Shown piece after piece: positions 30,701 to 40,987 of a DNA stretch of 64,000 bases. The position numbers were made by a program, and so were the translations under genes. A model generated the notes under the pieces. The model was not told where the DNA came from and did not search any database. It was given only the letters and a program-made list of their open reading frames with translations. Numbering within the stretch: position 1 is the stretch's first letter; every line of letters begins with the position of its first letter. This stretch comes from Zea mays (lineage: Eukaryota > Streptophyta > Magnoliopsida > Poales > Poaceae): positions 78,966,207 through 79,030,206 of the forward strand of contig NC_050098.1 in the NCBI RefSeq assembly GCF_902167145.1, given 5' to 3'.

Positions 30701-31076
30701 ACAATTGAGAAACAGAAAGCAAATTGTAATATAAAGAATCTACAAGAAAAACATTGGAAATGGAATGGTCAGGTGATATAGCAATTTTACCCAGTCCTTT
30801 GACCAAACCTTGATTTCCATCCCCGAATGTGATAGCTCGTTGGGGATCTTGGTTTTTCTCGTAGGAGAACATCTTCTTCTCCCATGTCATGTGGTTTGTG
30901 CACCCGCTGTCGATGATCCAACTTGAGCCTCCGGATGCATAAGCCGACAAAACATGTTTAGTTCTTGACTTTAGGTACCCAAATGGTTTTGGGTCCTTTG
31001 GCATTAGATACAAGAACTTTGGGTACCCAAACACAAGTCTTTGATCCCTTGTGCTTGCCCCCAACATATTTGGCAA
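27705..31076 (-). pseudogene. pol: Copia pol (protease, integrase, reverse transcriptase, RNase H), long ORF with altered active sites
   Basis: 1,123 codons run without a stop. Domain order is that of copia elements. The protease motif [10 protein letters not shown] lies near residue 53. The integrase zinc region (L-A-H-V-G-M-K-N-L, later C-S-A-C) is near 187..225, and the integrase catalytic D (H-M-D-L-F-G-P), D (S-D-N-G-T-E-F) and E (V-V-E-R-K-N) lie between about 248 and 352. Reverse transcriptase includes W-V-F-R-N-K and Y-V-D-D (near 812), and RNase H ends with A-D-I-F-T-K-P-L. Two key residues are changed. The first RT aspartate is glycine ([11 protein letters not shown] where relatives have QMDVK), and the RNase H block reads KYIAIRYHF where the second copia copy has KHIDIRHHF. 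The reading frame is intact, but the enzyme is probably dead. Confidence 0.9.
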
Positions 31077-31097
31077 CTACCTTGCCGGATTTGTTAG

Positions 31098-33434
31098 TTA
31101 AGACATATTATGCATCAAAAGTTTTAAATGAAATGTTATGATCATTTGATGCACTAGGAGTTTTCTTCTTAGGCAACTTAGCACGGGTTGGTTGCCTAGA
31201 ACTAGATGTCTCACCCTTATAAATAAAAGCATGGTTAGGGCCAGAGTGAGACTTTCTAGAATGAATTCTCCTAGTTTTGCTCTCAGGATAACCGGCAGGG
31301 TACAAAATGTAACCCTCTTTATCCTGAGGCATGGGAGCCTTGCCCTTAACAAAATTAGACAATTTCTTAGGAGGGGCATTAAGTTTGACATTGTCCCCTT
31401 TTTGGAAGCCAATGCCATCCTTAATGCCAGGGCGTCTCCCACTATAAAGCATACTACGAGCAAATTTAAAATTTTCATTTTCAAGTTCATGCTCGGCAAT
31501 TTTAGCATCTAATTTTGCTATATGATCATTTTGTTGTTTAATTAAAGCCATGTGATCATGAATAGCATTAATATCAACATCTCTACATCTAGTACAAATA
31601 GAAGTGTGCTCAACGGTAGATGTAGATGGTTTGCAAGATTTTAATTCTACAACCTTAGCATGCAATATATCATTTTTACTTCTAAGGTCGGAAATGGTAG
31701 CATTGCAAACATCAAAATCTTTAGCCTTAGCATGCAATTTTTCATTTTCATCTCTAAGGCTAGCAAGAGAAATGTTCAATTCTTTAATCTTAGCAAGCAA
31801 ATCATCATTATCATTTCTAAGATTGGGAATTGAAACATCACAAATATTTGAATCAACCTTAGCTAATAAATTAGCATTCTCATTTCTAAGGTTGTCTATG
31901 GTCTCATGGCAAGTGCTTAGCTCATTAGATAGTTTTTCACATTTTTCTACTTCTAGAGCGTAAGCATTTTTAACTTTTACATGTTTCTTGTTTTCTTTAA
32001 TAAGGAAGTCCTCTTGGGAGTCCAAAAGATCATCCTTCTCATGGATAGCACTAATCAATTCATTTAATTTTTCTTTTTTTGCATGTTTAAGTTGGCAAAA
32101 AGAGTACGCAAATTATCTTCCTCATCACTAGCATTATCATCGCTAGAAGACTCATATCTAGTGGAGGATTTGGATTTAACCTTCTTCTTTTTGCCGTCCT
32201 TTGCCATGAGGCACTTGTGGCCAATGTTGGGGAAGAGAAGTCCCTTGGTGATGGCGATGTTGGTGGCGTCCTCGTCGTCGGAGGAGTCGCTAGAGCTTTC
32301 GTCGGAGTCCCACTCGCGACAAACATGGGCATCGCCGCCCTTCTTCTTGTAGTACCTCTTCTTCTCCTTTCTTCTTCCCTTCTTGTCGTCGCCCCTGTCA
32401 CTGTCACTAGAAATAGGACATTTTGCTATAAAGTGACCGGGCTTACCACACTTGTAGCAAACCTTCTTGGAGCGGGGCTTGTAATCTTTCCCCCTCCTTT
32501 GCTTGAGGATTTGGCGGAAGCTTTTGATGACAAGCGCCATTTCCTCGTTGTCAAGCTTGGAGGCGTCGATGGGTGTTCTACTTGGTGTAGACTCCTCCTT
32601 CTTCTCCTCCGTTGCCTTGAATGCAACCGGTTGCGCTTCGGACGTGGAGGGACCGTCAAGCTCGTTGATCTTCCGTGAGCCCTTGATCATAAACTCAAAG
32701 CTCACAAAATTCCTGATTACTTCCTCGGGAGTCATTAGTGTATATCTAGGATTACCGTGAATTAATTGTACTTGAGTAGGGTTAAGGAAAATAAGTGATC
32801 TTAGAATAACCTTAACCACCTCGTGGTCATCCCACTTCTTGCTCCCGAGGTTGCGCACTTGATTCACCAAGGTTTTGAGCCGGTTGTACATGTCTTGTGG
32901 CTCCTCCCCTTGGCGAAGACGGAAGCGACCGAGCTCCCCCTCGATCGTTTCCCGCTTGGTGATCTTGGTTAGTTCATCACCCTCGTGCGCGGTCTTGAGC
33001 ACGTCCCAAACTTCCTCGGCGCTCTTTAATCCTTGCACCTTGTTGTACTCCTCCCTACTTAGAGAGGCGAGGAGTATGGTTGTGGCTTGGGAGTTGAAGT
33101 GCTCGATTTGGGCCACCTCATCCTCATCATAATCCTCATCCTCTACGGATGGTACCTATGCTCCAAACTTAACAACATTCCATATACTTTTGTGGAGTGA
33201 GGTTAGGTGAAATTTCATCAAATCACTCCACCTAGCATAATCTTCACCGTCAAAGGTTGGCGGTTTGCCTAATGGAACGGAAAGTAATGGAGTATGTCTA
33301 GAAGTGCGAGGATAGTGTAAGGGGATCTTACTAAACTTCTTGCGCTCATGGCGCTTAGAAATTACGGAGGACGCGTCGGAGCCGGAGGTGGAAGGTGATG
33401 AAGTATCGGTCTCGTAGTAGACCACCTTCCTCAT
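31098..33434 (-). pseudogene. gag: Copia gag, broken
   Basis: Starting near 33434, the frame reads the N-terminal part (P-L-G-K-P-P-T-F-D-G-E-D-Y-A-R-W), meets a TAG at 33156..33158 and continues in the same frame to 32064. That part includes the gag core (Y-N-R-L-K-T-L-V-N-Q-V) and the zink knuckle CYKCGKPGHFIAKC near 32460. An A-rich run near 32075 shifts the frame. The coiled-coil C-terminal part (E-K-L-H-A-K-A-K-D-F) follows in another frame at 32058..31108. A further frame change near 30960..31100 is needed to reach pol. Confidence 0.88.
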
Positions 33435-33633
33435 CTTCTTTTTCTTGTCGCCACTCCAATCGACTTATGGGAAGAGGCTTTCTTCTCCTTCTCCTTCCCC
33501 TTCTCCTTTTTGTGGGACTCCTCCGATGAAGCTTTCCCGTGGCTTGTAGCGGGCTTGTCGCCGGTCTCCATCTCCTTCTTGGCGTGATCTCCCGACATTA
33601 CTTCGAGCGGTTAGGCTCTAATGAAGTACCGGG

Positions 33634-33645
33634 CTTTGATACCAA
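33634..33645 (-). promoter_or_regulatory. Copia primer-binding site
   Basis: On the minus strand TGGTATCAAAGC starts two bases after the end of the 5' LTR (33647). It differs at one base from the initiator-methionine tRNA complement. Confidence 0.85.
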
Positions 33646-33646
33646 T

Positions 33647-34948
33647 TGAAAGTCGCCTAGAAGTGGGGGGTGAATAGGGCGAAACTGAAATTTACAAAGT
33701 TAATCACAACTACAAGCCGGGTTAGCGTTAGAAATATAATCGAGTCGCGAGAGAGGGTGCAAAACAAATCGCAAGCGAATAAAGAGTGTGACACGCGGAT
33801 TTGTTTTACCGAGGTTCGGTTCTCGCAAACCTACTCCCCGTTGAGGTGGTCACAAAAACCGGGTCTCTTTCAACCCTTTCCCTCTCTCAAACGGTCCCTT
33901 GGACCGAGTGAGCTTTCTCTTCTCAAATCAACCGGGAACAAAACTTCCCCGCAAGGACCACCACACAATTGGTGTCTCTTGCCTTGATTACAATTGAGTT
34001 TTGATCACAAGCAAAGAATGAGAAAGAAGAAAGCGATCCAAGCGCAAGAGCTCAAAAGAACACGACAAATCACTCTCACTAGTCACTAAAGCTTTTGTGG
34101 ATTTGGGAGAGAATTTGATCACTTGGGTGTGTCTTGTATTGAATGCCTAGCTCTTGTAAGTGGTTGGAAGTTGGAAAACTTGGATAACTTGAATGTGGGG
34201 TGGTTGGGGGTATTTATAACCCCAAGCACCAAACTAGCCGTTTGGTGAAGGCTGCTGTCGCATGGCGTATCGGACAGTCCGGTGCGCCACCGGACACTGT
34301 CTGGTGCGCCAGCCACGTCACCAGGCCGTTGGGTTCCGACCGTTGGAGCTCTGACTGCTGGGCCCGCCTAGATGTCCGGTGGCACACCGGACATGTACTG
34401 TAGAGTGTCCGGTGCGCCACATCGCGCGTGCCTGACTTCTGCGCGCTCTGGCGCGCATTAAATGACTCTGTAGGTGACCGTTGGTGCGAAGTAGCCGTTG
34501 CTCCGCTGGCTCACCGGATAGTCCGGTGCACACCGGACATGTCCGGTGAATTATAGCGGAGCCAATTCCCGAAGCTGGCGAGTTCCAGAGACGCTTCATT
34601 CCGGGAGCACCGGACACTGTCCGGTGTACACCGGACAGTCCGGTGAATTATAGAGGAGCGCCTCTGGATTTTCCCGAAGGTGAAGAGCTCAGCGTGAAGT
34701 CCCCTGGTGCACCGGACACTGTCCGGTGGCACACCGGATAGTCCGGTGCGCCAGACCAGGGCATCCTTCAGTTGTCCCTTGCTCTCTTTGTTGAACCCAA
34801 TTCTTGGTCTTTTTATTGGCTAAGTGTGAACCTTTGATACCTGTATAACTTATACACTAGAGCAAACTACTTAGTTCAATTATTTGTGTTTGGTCAATTC
34901 AACCACCAAAATCATTTAGGAAATAGGTGTAAGCCTAATTCCCTTTCA
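33647..34948 (-). repeat. 5' LTR of the first copia element
   Basis: This is the partner of 25554..26832, about 23 bp longer because one extra CACCGGAC..GTCCGGTG unit is present near 34708..34745. TTATAAATA on the minus strand near 34219 is the likely TATA box. Confidence 0.93.
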
Positions 34949-36160
34949 AAAAGCACTCATGTCTAACTCATCAGATGTGCTACTACTACTCTCACCTGAA
35001 GGTACATCATGACTGAGGCTATTAGGTCCTAGTTCATCAAAGTCTCTATCGTGTAGAGCACTTTCTCTAATGAAGTTATGCAATGTCATACAAGCAATAA
35101 TTATCTTGGATTGTTTGGTAAGCGAAAAAGAAGGGAGACTTAATAGCACTCTCCACTTCATTTTAAGCACCCCAAACGATCGCTCTATAACATTGCGTAG
35201 CGAAGAGTGTGCATAGTTGAATACTTCTTTGCTCCCAATAGGTTGCCTCGCATTTTGCCATTCCGAAATGTGGTACTTCTGACCCTTATAAGGTGCAAGG
35301 TACCCCTTTCTATTTGGATAGCCTGAATCGACAAGATAGTATTTACCTGCACAAACATGAAATACAAAAGTTAAATACTTAAGACATAAATTAATACCGT
35401 ATGATAAAAAAGTACAACAAATTTATATACCTTCCGGTGGATGGGGGAACCTGTCCGCATAAGTTATCAAAGTACCTTGTAATACTCTAGTGTCATGTAC
35501 GGATCCTGGCCATCCTGTGACAATAAATGTAAACCTCATATCAAAGTCACAAACGGCCAGTACATTCTGCGATGCGTAACCGTGCCGGCCAATATATCTG
35601 GCTTGCTCCGAGGCCGGGACTGACGCTGGAAAGTGACTACCATCAATTGCTCCTATGCAATCCTTGAAGTGTGGCCAAAATCTCGCCTCTCGCAAACGAG
35701 GATGAATCTCGATGAAATTTGGGTCTTTGGGCTTGATTATGTCAGATGACATCTTATACAGTGCATTAAGGACTTCACTATACTTGCGACTAATTATTTC
35801 CAAGGAGTGACCAAACTTATTCCTTATCTGCCTAAATGATTGTGGACCCCCACATGCCCACAAGAAAATGCCTAGAGCTTCCATAGTACTGACACCCCGC
35901 CTTGGAAGCAGACCATAATTTTCCACCAACGTATCATGCAATCGTCTAAAAACAGTTCGTCGCATGCGAAACATGTCGAAGCAGTCGTTACTATTCTCCA
36001 ACGTTCTCTCAACCCATTGAATACCAGTTTCAACCATTGTTCTTCTAGGAACCTGACTGAAAGGCCTGCCCCAAATGTCTACATCATATAGAGCAACAAG
36101 CAATTCTGCATCCCTGTCATCCATTTCATGATCATATGTGTGTGCACCAGGGTCACACAT
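34946..36160 (-). CDS. Harbinger DDE transposase, two exons, C-terminus replaced by copia stop
   Basis: Exon one runs from about 36160 (after the acceptor-like GCATGCAG) to 35431. The intron is 35430..35347 (donor GTATATAA, acceptor TTTGTGCAG) and exon two is 35346..34946. The transposase would cut and paste the element at TWA targets. Visible blocks are F-R-Q-I-R-N-K-F-G-H, the first catalytic aspartate in C-I-G-A-I-D-G-S-H-F, the second in G-W-P-G-S-V-H-D-T-R-V-L and the glutamate in N-V-I-E-R-S-F-G-V-L-K. L-H-N-F-I-R follows, as usual. The stop TGA at 34948..34946 is the first three bases of the copia LTR. On the far side of copia the original frame continues for about ten codons (25548 down to about 25517) to a TAG. 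All catalytic residues are present. Confidence 0.88.
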
Positions 36161-36494
36161 CTGCATGCACACAAACAACAGCCACATATTCATATGTAAC
36201 CACAATTTATAAGGCACATATTAATGTAGAAGAACAGTTTACAAGCCACATATTCATGTATCATAGGTGACAGAAAGTTCACAGATTCACATTGTTCACA
36301 AGATTACAACTCTGATTATTCAAATACATATTCAACTCGAATATTTGGAAAATTGTTTGAAAGGGAAAATGATGCGTACATAAAGTTTATGTTCTAAGAC
36401 GACAATCCTCATCAAAGTGAAACGACATGACTCATAAAATAGACACAACTAACATAATACAAAACATAAGCCTCTGTTGTCGAACGACCAGCAT

Positions 36495-37435
36495 CTAATT
36501 GGACTTTTTAAGATCTATCTCGTAAGCTTTGCGAAGCCAAGCGTTCCTTCCTTCTTTTGTCTTCAGTGATGCAAATACATCTCTATACTTTTTCTCAATC
36601 AACAGATGAGTGGCAAACAAATGTAGGTCGCTACCTTCTGGTGATCCATCATCGATAACTTGTTGCAACTGTGCAATAACCTCAACACGAACTGGGTCCG
36701 TGTCAGCAGAGGTAATGGACTTGTTAGTGGTCATTGAACGCGACTCAAAAGCCTCCACTAGGCGTTTCATGTACTCTTCCCTCGAATCTTTTTTCTTCTT
36801 TGGTTTAGGAGAATCATGCCACATCTTACGCTTCCCAGTCGCATTTGTGCATGGGTCAGGTGTGCTGTTTTCACCCCCACCTAAAGTGGCTTCCAAATGA
36901 TCATCAGATGATGAATTAACATCCTCGACGCCAGGAACAAGGGTTCTTTCATTTGTGCAGACAATGGGTCCAAACATAACCTTTAGCTCGTCCTCATTCT
37001 CTAGGGGGGTTGTTTTGAACATAATACAACCTGGCATTGCCTGCAGCAACATGGTAGTTCCTAGTTTTAGATGGCCAATACTATTGTTAGTCTACAAAAA
37101 AAAGATCTACTTACTTCATTTTGCTTAGCCCACCACTCATCTAGCGCACTGATTGAACCAGTATGAGGGTCTCGACCAAGACCTGTAGCCCTTTCATTAA
37201 GAGTTTTCCACTGTGTGAACATTCTCTTTAAGGAGTCCCACCTATTCTTCATTTGATCCCTGGTGTAAGTGCGACCAGTGCGTTCCTTAAACTTCCTTAT
37301 GAGGTTAGCATACCCTTCTGCATTAAGAAAGTGTTGTGGCCTATTCCGGGCATTGACCTCTTCTACACAAATTTCTATGTAAATTTTTGTTGCTCTACTA
37401 TCCCACTTTGCAATCACTTTGCCAGACTTGTCCAT
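36495..37435 (-). CDS. Harbinger Myb/SANT-like DNA-binding protein, two exons
   Basis: Exon one runs 37435 to about 37113 (donor GTAAGTAG), starting [13 protein letters not shown]. It carries a trihelix Myb/SANT-like domain with tryptophans at K-W-D-S, N-R-W-D-S-L-K and E-W-W. Exon two runs from about 37046 (acceptor TTGCTGCAG) to the stop at 36495. It has an acidic stretch, a lysine-rich nuclear localisation-like run (S-P-K-P-K-K-K-K-D) and a C-terminal helix region ending [10 protein letters not shown]. In this superfamily the protein binds the transposon ends and brings the transposase into the nucleus. It lies divergent in phase but on the same strand as the transposase, upstream of it. 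No stop is seen. Confidence 0.83.
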
Positions 37436-37704
37436 CTAGTGCAAAACAAGTGTAGAGTTTTGAAAATACGTTGTGGTCTCGGATTAAGAAGAAAACAAAA
37501 ACAACACTGAACTGACCATAATAACATAAAGTAGTACCATAAGTAGTAAAATTAGGATTTCCTTAATTACATAAAGACAACGTTAATTAAAGAGGTACTG
37601 GACACAAAAGGACATGGAAGACATTTACACCAGCCCATTAAGCAAAAGCCTGATCATATCCCTGTTTCACTAAGACCTTACTACAAGCTGGACCAAGTTC
37701 TAAC

Positions 37705-38085
37705 TTAAACCTCATTGTCACTAAAGGAAGGCATCTGATCGGAGTCATATTCAATTCCCCAAAACCTTTCAAAGTGCTCGGCAAAGTCCCAGTCTGGACT
37801 AAGGTTGTCTTCACCAGGGGGTGCTGAGGACAACTCTGAGGGTTCGTAGTTGCTCTCAGGCTGGTGGGTTACGTTGTTGACGTTGTCCAAATACTCTTGG
37901 AAAACCAGAGAATCTTGCTCCATCATGCAAGCAATGTCCTCCAATGCTACACGAAGTTTGGTAGCGTCAAAGGAGGTCAACCCGCGTCCTGGACGGATTG
38001 TTTCCCGAGCTACGGAATAAATCTTGTCCGCAATCTCTTGCATCCTTCCAATTGCCTTGTCGGCTATGGAGTCTGCTGAATCCAT
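37705..38085 (-). CDS. Third Harbinger ORF, small acidic protein of unknown function
   Basis: 126 codons from MDSADSIADKAIGRM to S-D-N-E-V, intact. It lies on the same strand, upstream of the Myb/SANT-like gene and inside the terminal repeats. The N-terminal half looks helical (A-D-K-I-Y-S-V-A-R-E-T-I, then L-R-V-A-L-E-D-I-A). The C-terminal half is acidic with aromatic residues (D-W-D-F-A-E-H-F-E-R-F-W). The ATG is preceded by an intron- or leader-like AT-rich stretch. It could be an upstream exon of the Myb-like gene, but its own stop argues for a separate protein. I do not recognise the family. Confidence 0.6.
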   Translation of the reverse strand: MDSADSIADKAIGRMQEIADKIYSVARETIRPGRGLTSFDATKLRVALEDIACMMEQDSLVFQEYLDNVNNVTHQPESNYEPSELSSAPPGEDNLSPDWDFAEHFERFWGIEYDSDQMPSFSDNEV

Positions 38086-38619
38086 CTAATGTGGATTTAG
38101 GTGGTTAGTGAACTAGACAAGGGGACAATCTACTAACTTCCATTTATTCACATGAATTGCGTGCTAAGATGGACAAACTTTGGTTGAAGGTACTAACATA
38201 TAGGTAGTAACTAACACAGTATGAACTCAACCCTGAACATACAAAAGGTTGTGACAAACAAAGTAATAAAGACCCCGAGTAAACCATACAAACTACAGGT
38301 AGTAACTAACAAAGTATGAACTAATCCGTCAACAAATAATAGTGACACAACAGATGAATGGTATCCCAATTAAACCATAAACAAAAATTGGCTCAACACC
38401 TGTTGACAGTAAAGTGCGCAACAAATTGAGTATCACATTACCTTGGTTGCACTGGATCTTGGAACCGTAGACGAAGACCTCCGAGTTGATACGGATATCT
38501 GAAGGCGACAATGCACAATAAATTAGTTTAGTATGTTGATCCATAACAGTAATGATGTACTGAATAAACTGGAGTTCAGTCGGCAGTGGTTAAAGCCTAA
38601 ACAAATAGCAAACGGGGTA

Positions 38620-39095
38620 GGACGAACCCTAGCAAAACGAGAGGAGGGGGCGGCGAGGGTCGGGATCGAGGCGAGGTACACCGTACATGGGAAGATGACG
38701 ACACGACGTGGGGGAGCAGTGGAACCTTCACGACGAAGCAGCGGCGCCGGTGTGGGTGCGGTAACCCTAGCGACAGTAAAGGTTCAACGAATGTCCGAGG
38801 CGGCGGCGGTGAATGAGAGGGTCCGGATGGAGGAGAGGGCCCGTACCTGCGAAGACGAAGACGGGGAAAGAGGTTCCTTTGCGACGGGGCTGCGGCGCCG
38901 ACGTGGGTGCGCGAACCCTAGAAAAGACGGGAATGAGACGCGGCGTAGGGGAACAGACGGTTGGGATGGAGGAGTTCGCGGATGGAGGTCGGCCGTACCT
39001 GCGAAGACGACGGCGGCGACGCGTTGGGTGCGCGGCGGCGGCGTGTGCTTGGGCGAGTACCCTAGCGAAGTGGACAGACTTCTATCCGAAGCCAA
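38620..39095. repeat. GC-rich imperfect tandem repeats near the Harbinger right end
   Basis: Two to three imperfect repeat units of about 150 bp share CCGTACCTGCGAAGACGA (38841..38858, 38993..39010) and TGGGTGCG(C)GAACCCTAG-like blocks (38752.., 38903.., 39018..). Subterminal repeats like these can be transposase or Myb-like protein binding regions or promoter repeats for the minus-strand genes. Confidence 0.5.
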
Positions 39096-39244
39096 GTGAA
39101 GGCCGCTTCAAGCGGACCGTGCGCGGGGGGCTTCTTACCGAAGCGCGTCGGGCAGAAGCCGCGCCAAAATTTGAGCGTTTGCTTCCAGCTTCTGCTTCTG
39201 GCGGCCAGAAGCCGACCAGAAGCTGAACCAAACAGGGGCATAAT

Positions 39245-39830
39245 ATATGGAAATGAACCATCAAATGCTTCGGAGCTACCAAAGAACACAAAAGCTAAGA
39301 AGAAAAGTTTGAAAGAGCCACTTATCATTCGAATCATGCAGACAAGGGAAGGATTAAAGCTAGGAATCAGTTGCCTCAAGCATGGCAGTGCAAAGGTATC
39401 TCTATGCAGTTTCATATCTTTCTCATCCTTTTGGCTAAGATAAGGTGTAGTATACTAATATTTGTTCTTTTCGGTTTAATATCTGATATGTGGACCATAT
39501 TCTCACTCTGATATTAAATTTATTTTTTTATGGGTATCAAATATAATATATGTACAGTACAAGTAATTGGAAAATAATGAACACATACTTTTTTCACACA
39601 AATGGACAGGAGCGTGTGATTCCATTAGGAATAAACAGAGTTTGTTAAATTATATTTGTGACTGTTTTGGTGTGTAAAACAATTGAACACATAGGGTAAT
39701 AACAGTAAGTCATGATATGTGTCTGGCTGTAGGGATATGATTTGCATTGGAAGTGTAAACGATGGGTGGATTGGAGTTCATGGACGAGCGCTCCTTTGGT
39801 CCTTTGTTACATGTTATATATCACCTTCAT
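39245..39830 (+). pseudogene. Captured exons of an unidentified gene
   Basis: An exon-like stretch at 39245..39396 reads E-L-P-K-N-T-K-A-K-K-K-S and I-I-R-I-M-Q-T-R-E-G-L-K-L-G and ends before GTATCTCTATG. After an AT-rich intron with acceptor GGCTGTAG (39733), a second exon reads Y-D-L-H-W-K-C-K-R-W-V-D-W. The exons are in the Helitron sense direction and separated from its left captures by Harbinger. Composition and splice sites point to a real host gene, but I cannot name it. Confidence 0.45.
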
Positions 39831-40940
39831 TCTAGTCTTACTGCATGTTTTTGGTGTAACAAAATTCTTGTTATTCTCACCGTGTTTTGTGAGGAGGTGA
39901 CTAACTGGATGATGCTTTTGCCTCAGGAGTTGATTATTGTTGTGGCTCGCTGCTGGGATCACTGTGCCATCTAAAGATTATGCATCACAGTTATTATTCC
40001 TTTTCAGGTACCCTGAAGATTTTGTTTCTGTTTTTAACGAACGATGAGTAGTTCAATGTGCCATCTGCACACACTGTTTTGCTATAATTGTCGCATACTA
40101 GCTCATTGTTTTGGGATATGTTTAAAAAGTTCCTGCTATATATCAAGAATGTATTCGACAAAACTTGTTCTTTGATAGACATTGTCCTTAACTAGATTGC
40201 CAAATTATGTGACATTCATTAGACTCGTGCATTTGATTATTCCGACTTATGTTGCATTATCTGCATTCAACTTGACATGTTTTCTAAAAATTAATATCTA
40301 TGAGACAATCTTATTCTGGAAAGGTTTATTATCAACTTTTTAGTGTTGTAGATAACTGTTATATTAACTGTAAACAGTCCATCCTATTATATTTTTTGTT
40401 ACACCTTTTACATGGCCATCAGTAATCACAGTTAAGGGTTGGATAAAGGCACTATGTAGTGTGGCCCTTCTAATTGTGTTGCTGAAGTTCTTATTGAGGT
40501 TATTAAGGTTTGCCAACTTTTTAGGTAGGTGTTCCAGAGCACGAAAGGCCCTTGAGCTAAGCCAACTTTTAGGAGTAAATATTTCTCCAACAGGTACTTC
40601 TGCAGTAGTCATGAGTCATTGCATATATGAAGTAAGGAGAGAACATTATTGCTTCTCTTTTCTAATGCGTGAGCTTGTACATGGACATTCTACATAGAGC
40701 TGGTGAAGTAGTGTGTCTTTCAAGTACTACATCAATGATTTCTTATTTCTTTATGGACTTGTAGCACCTGAATGGAACCCTTTTTGAACTCCGCATCTTT
40801 TAAGATGACATTATTGTCGTATTGTAATATAATTTGATCCGTATCAATTTAGTTATGTATTGATTGTTGCCAAAGAATTTATGAGATATGAGATCGATAA
40901 TATATGTGGTATTTTTATGTAATTGTTGTGCAATAACAGT
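39831..40940 (+). other. Helitron right arm, AT-rich
   Basis: AT-rich sequence, mostly without coding signal. A possible coding remnant at 40440..40600 (L-L-I-V-L-L-K-F-L-L-R-L-L-R-F) looks like a short hydrophobic segment followed by a basic stretch, and cannot be assigned. Confidence 0.35.
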
Positions 40941-40954
40941 TTGCTGGATATTTT

Positions 40955-40987
40955 GTATACCGTTGCAACGCACAGGCACCTAACTAG
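40955..40987 (+). mobile_element. Helitron 3' terminus
   Basis: CCGTTGCAACGCACAGGCAC followed by CTAACTAG, then T. CGTTGCAACG is a perfect palindrome that can form the short hairpin required about ten bases before CTRR. CTAG/T is the canonical end. Confidence 0.88.

Larger units (their letters stand above)
25554..34948 (-). mobile_element. Copia retrotransposon of the SIRE/Maximus (Opie/Ji-like) lineage
   Basis: The element has LTRs of 1,279 bp (25554..26832) and 1,302 bp (33647..34948) and AAAAG target duplications at 25549..25553 and 34949..34953. On the minus strand a tRNA-iMet-like primer site TGGTATCAAAGC (33645..33634) follows the 5' LTR. A polypurine tract AAAAAGGGGGAG precedes the 3' LTR at about 26845..26834. 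The gag frame is broken by a stop and frameshifts; the pol frame is one long ORF. By hand I count about 36 LTR differences plus an indel, roughly 3 percent, so it is older than zeon. Confidence 0.95.
25232..39239 (-). mobile_element. PIF/Harbinger DNA transposon, interrupted by copia
   Basis: Terminal inverted repeats GGGCGTGTTTGG (25232..25243) and CCAAACAGGGGC (39228..39239) match at 9 of 12 positions, and the match extends inwards over GTTCGGCTT/GTTCAGCTT. A three-base duplication flanks them (ATA as aligned here, or TAA one base out). Inside are the two genes expected of this superfamily, a DDE transposase and a Myb/SANT-like protein, plus a third ORF, all on the minus strand. Without the 9.4-kb copia insertion it is about 4.6 kb, a normal autonomous size. 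Confidence 0.88.
18257..40987 (+). mobile_element. Helitron carrying gene fragments, inserted in the gypsy gag
   Basis: The left end is A followed by TCTCTACTACTTATTAAGG at 18257, a typical grass Helitron 5' terminus. The right end is CTAG at 40984..40987 followed by T, preceded by the typical grass sequence CCGTTGCAACGCACAGGCAC with its short palindrome. Helitrons insert between A and T without a duplication. Here the gag frame left of 18257 continues in phase from 40988 (M-K-Q-E-E-F-I-R), which proves both borders. No Rep/helicase gene is seen, so it is non-autonomous. Removing the nested Harbinger (with copia) leaves about 8.7 kb, including captured exons, MITEs and a hAT remnant. Confidence 0.9.

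Noticed and set aside
32160..33450. Plus-strand ORFs of 80 to 153 codons
   Set aside because: Antisense shadows of the copia gag; no independent similarity.
25553..34953. Simple tandem duplication as the source of the two 1.3-kb direct repeats
   Set aside because: TG..CA ends, AAAAG duplications, primer site and polypurine tract show these are LTRs.
38533..39226. ORFs of 188, 137 and 115 codons at the Harbinger right end
   Set aside because: They cover GC-rich tandem repeats, differ in every repeat unit's frame and resemble no transposon protein.
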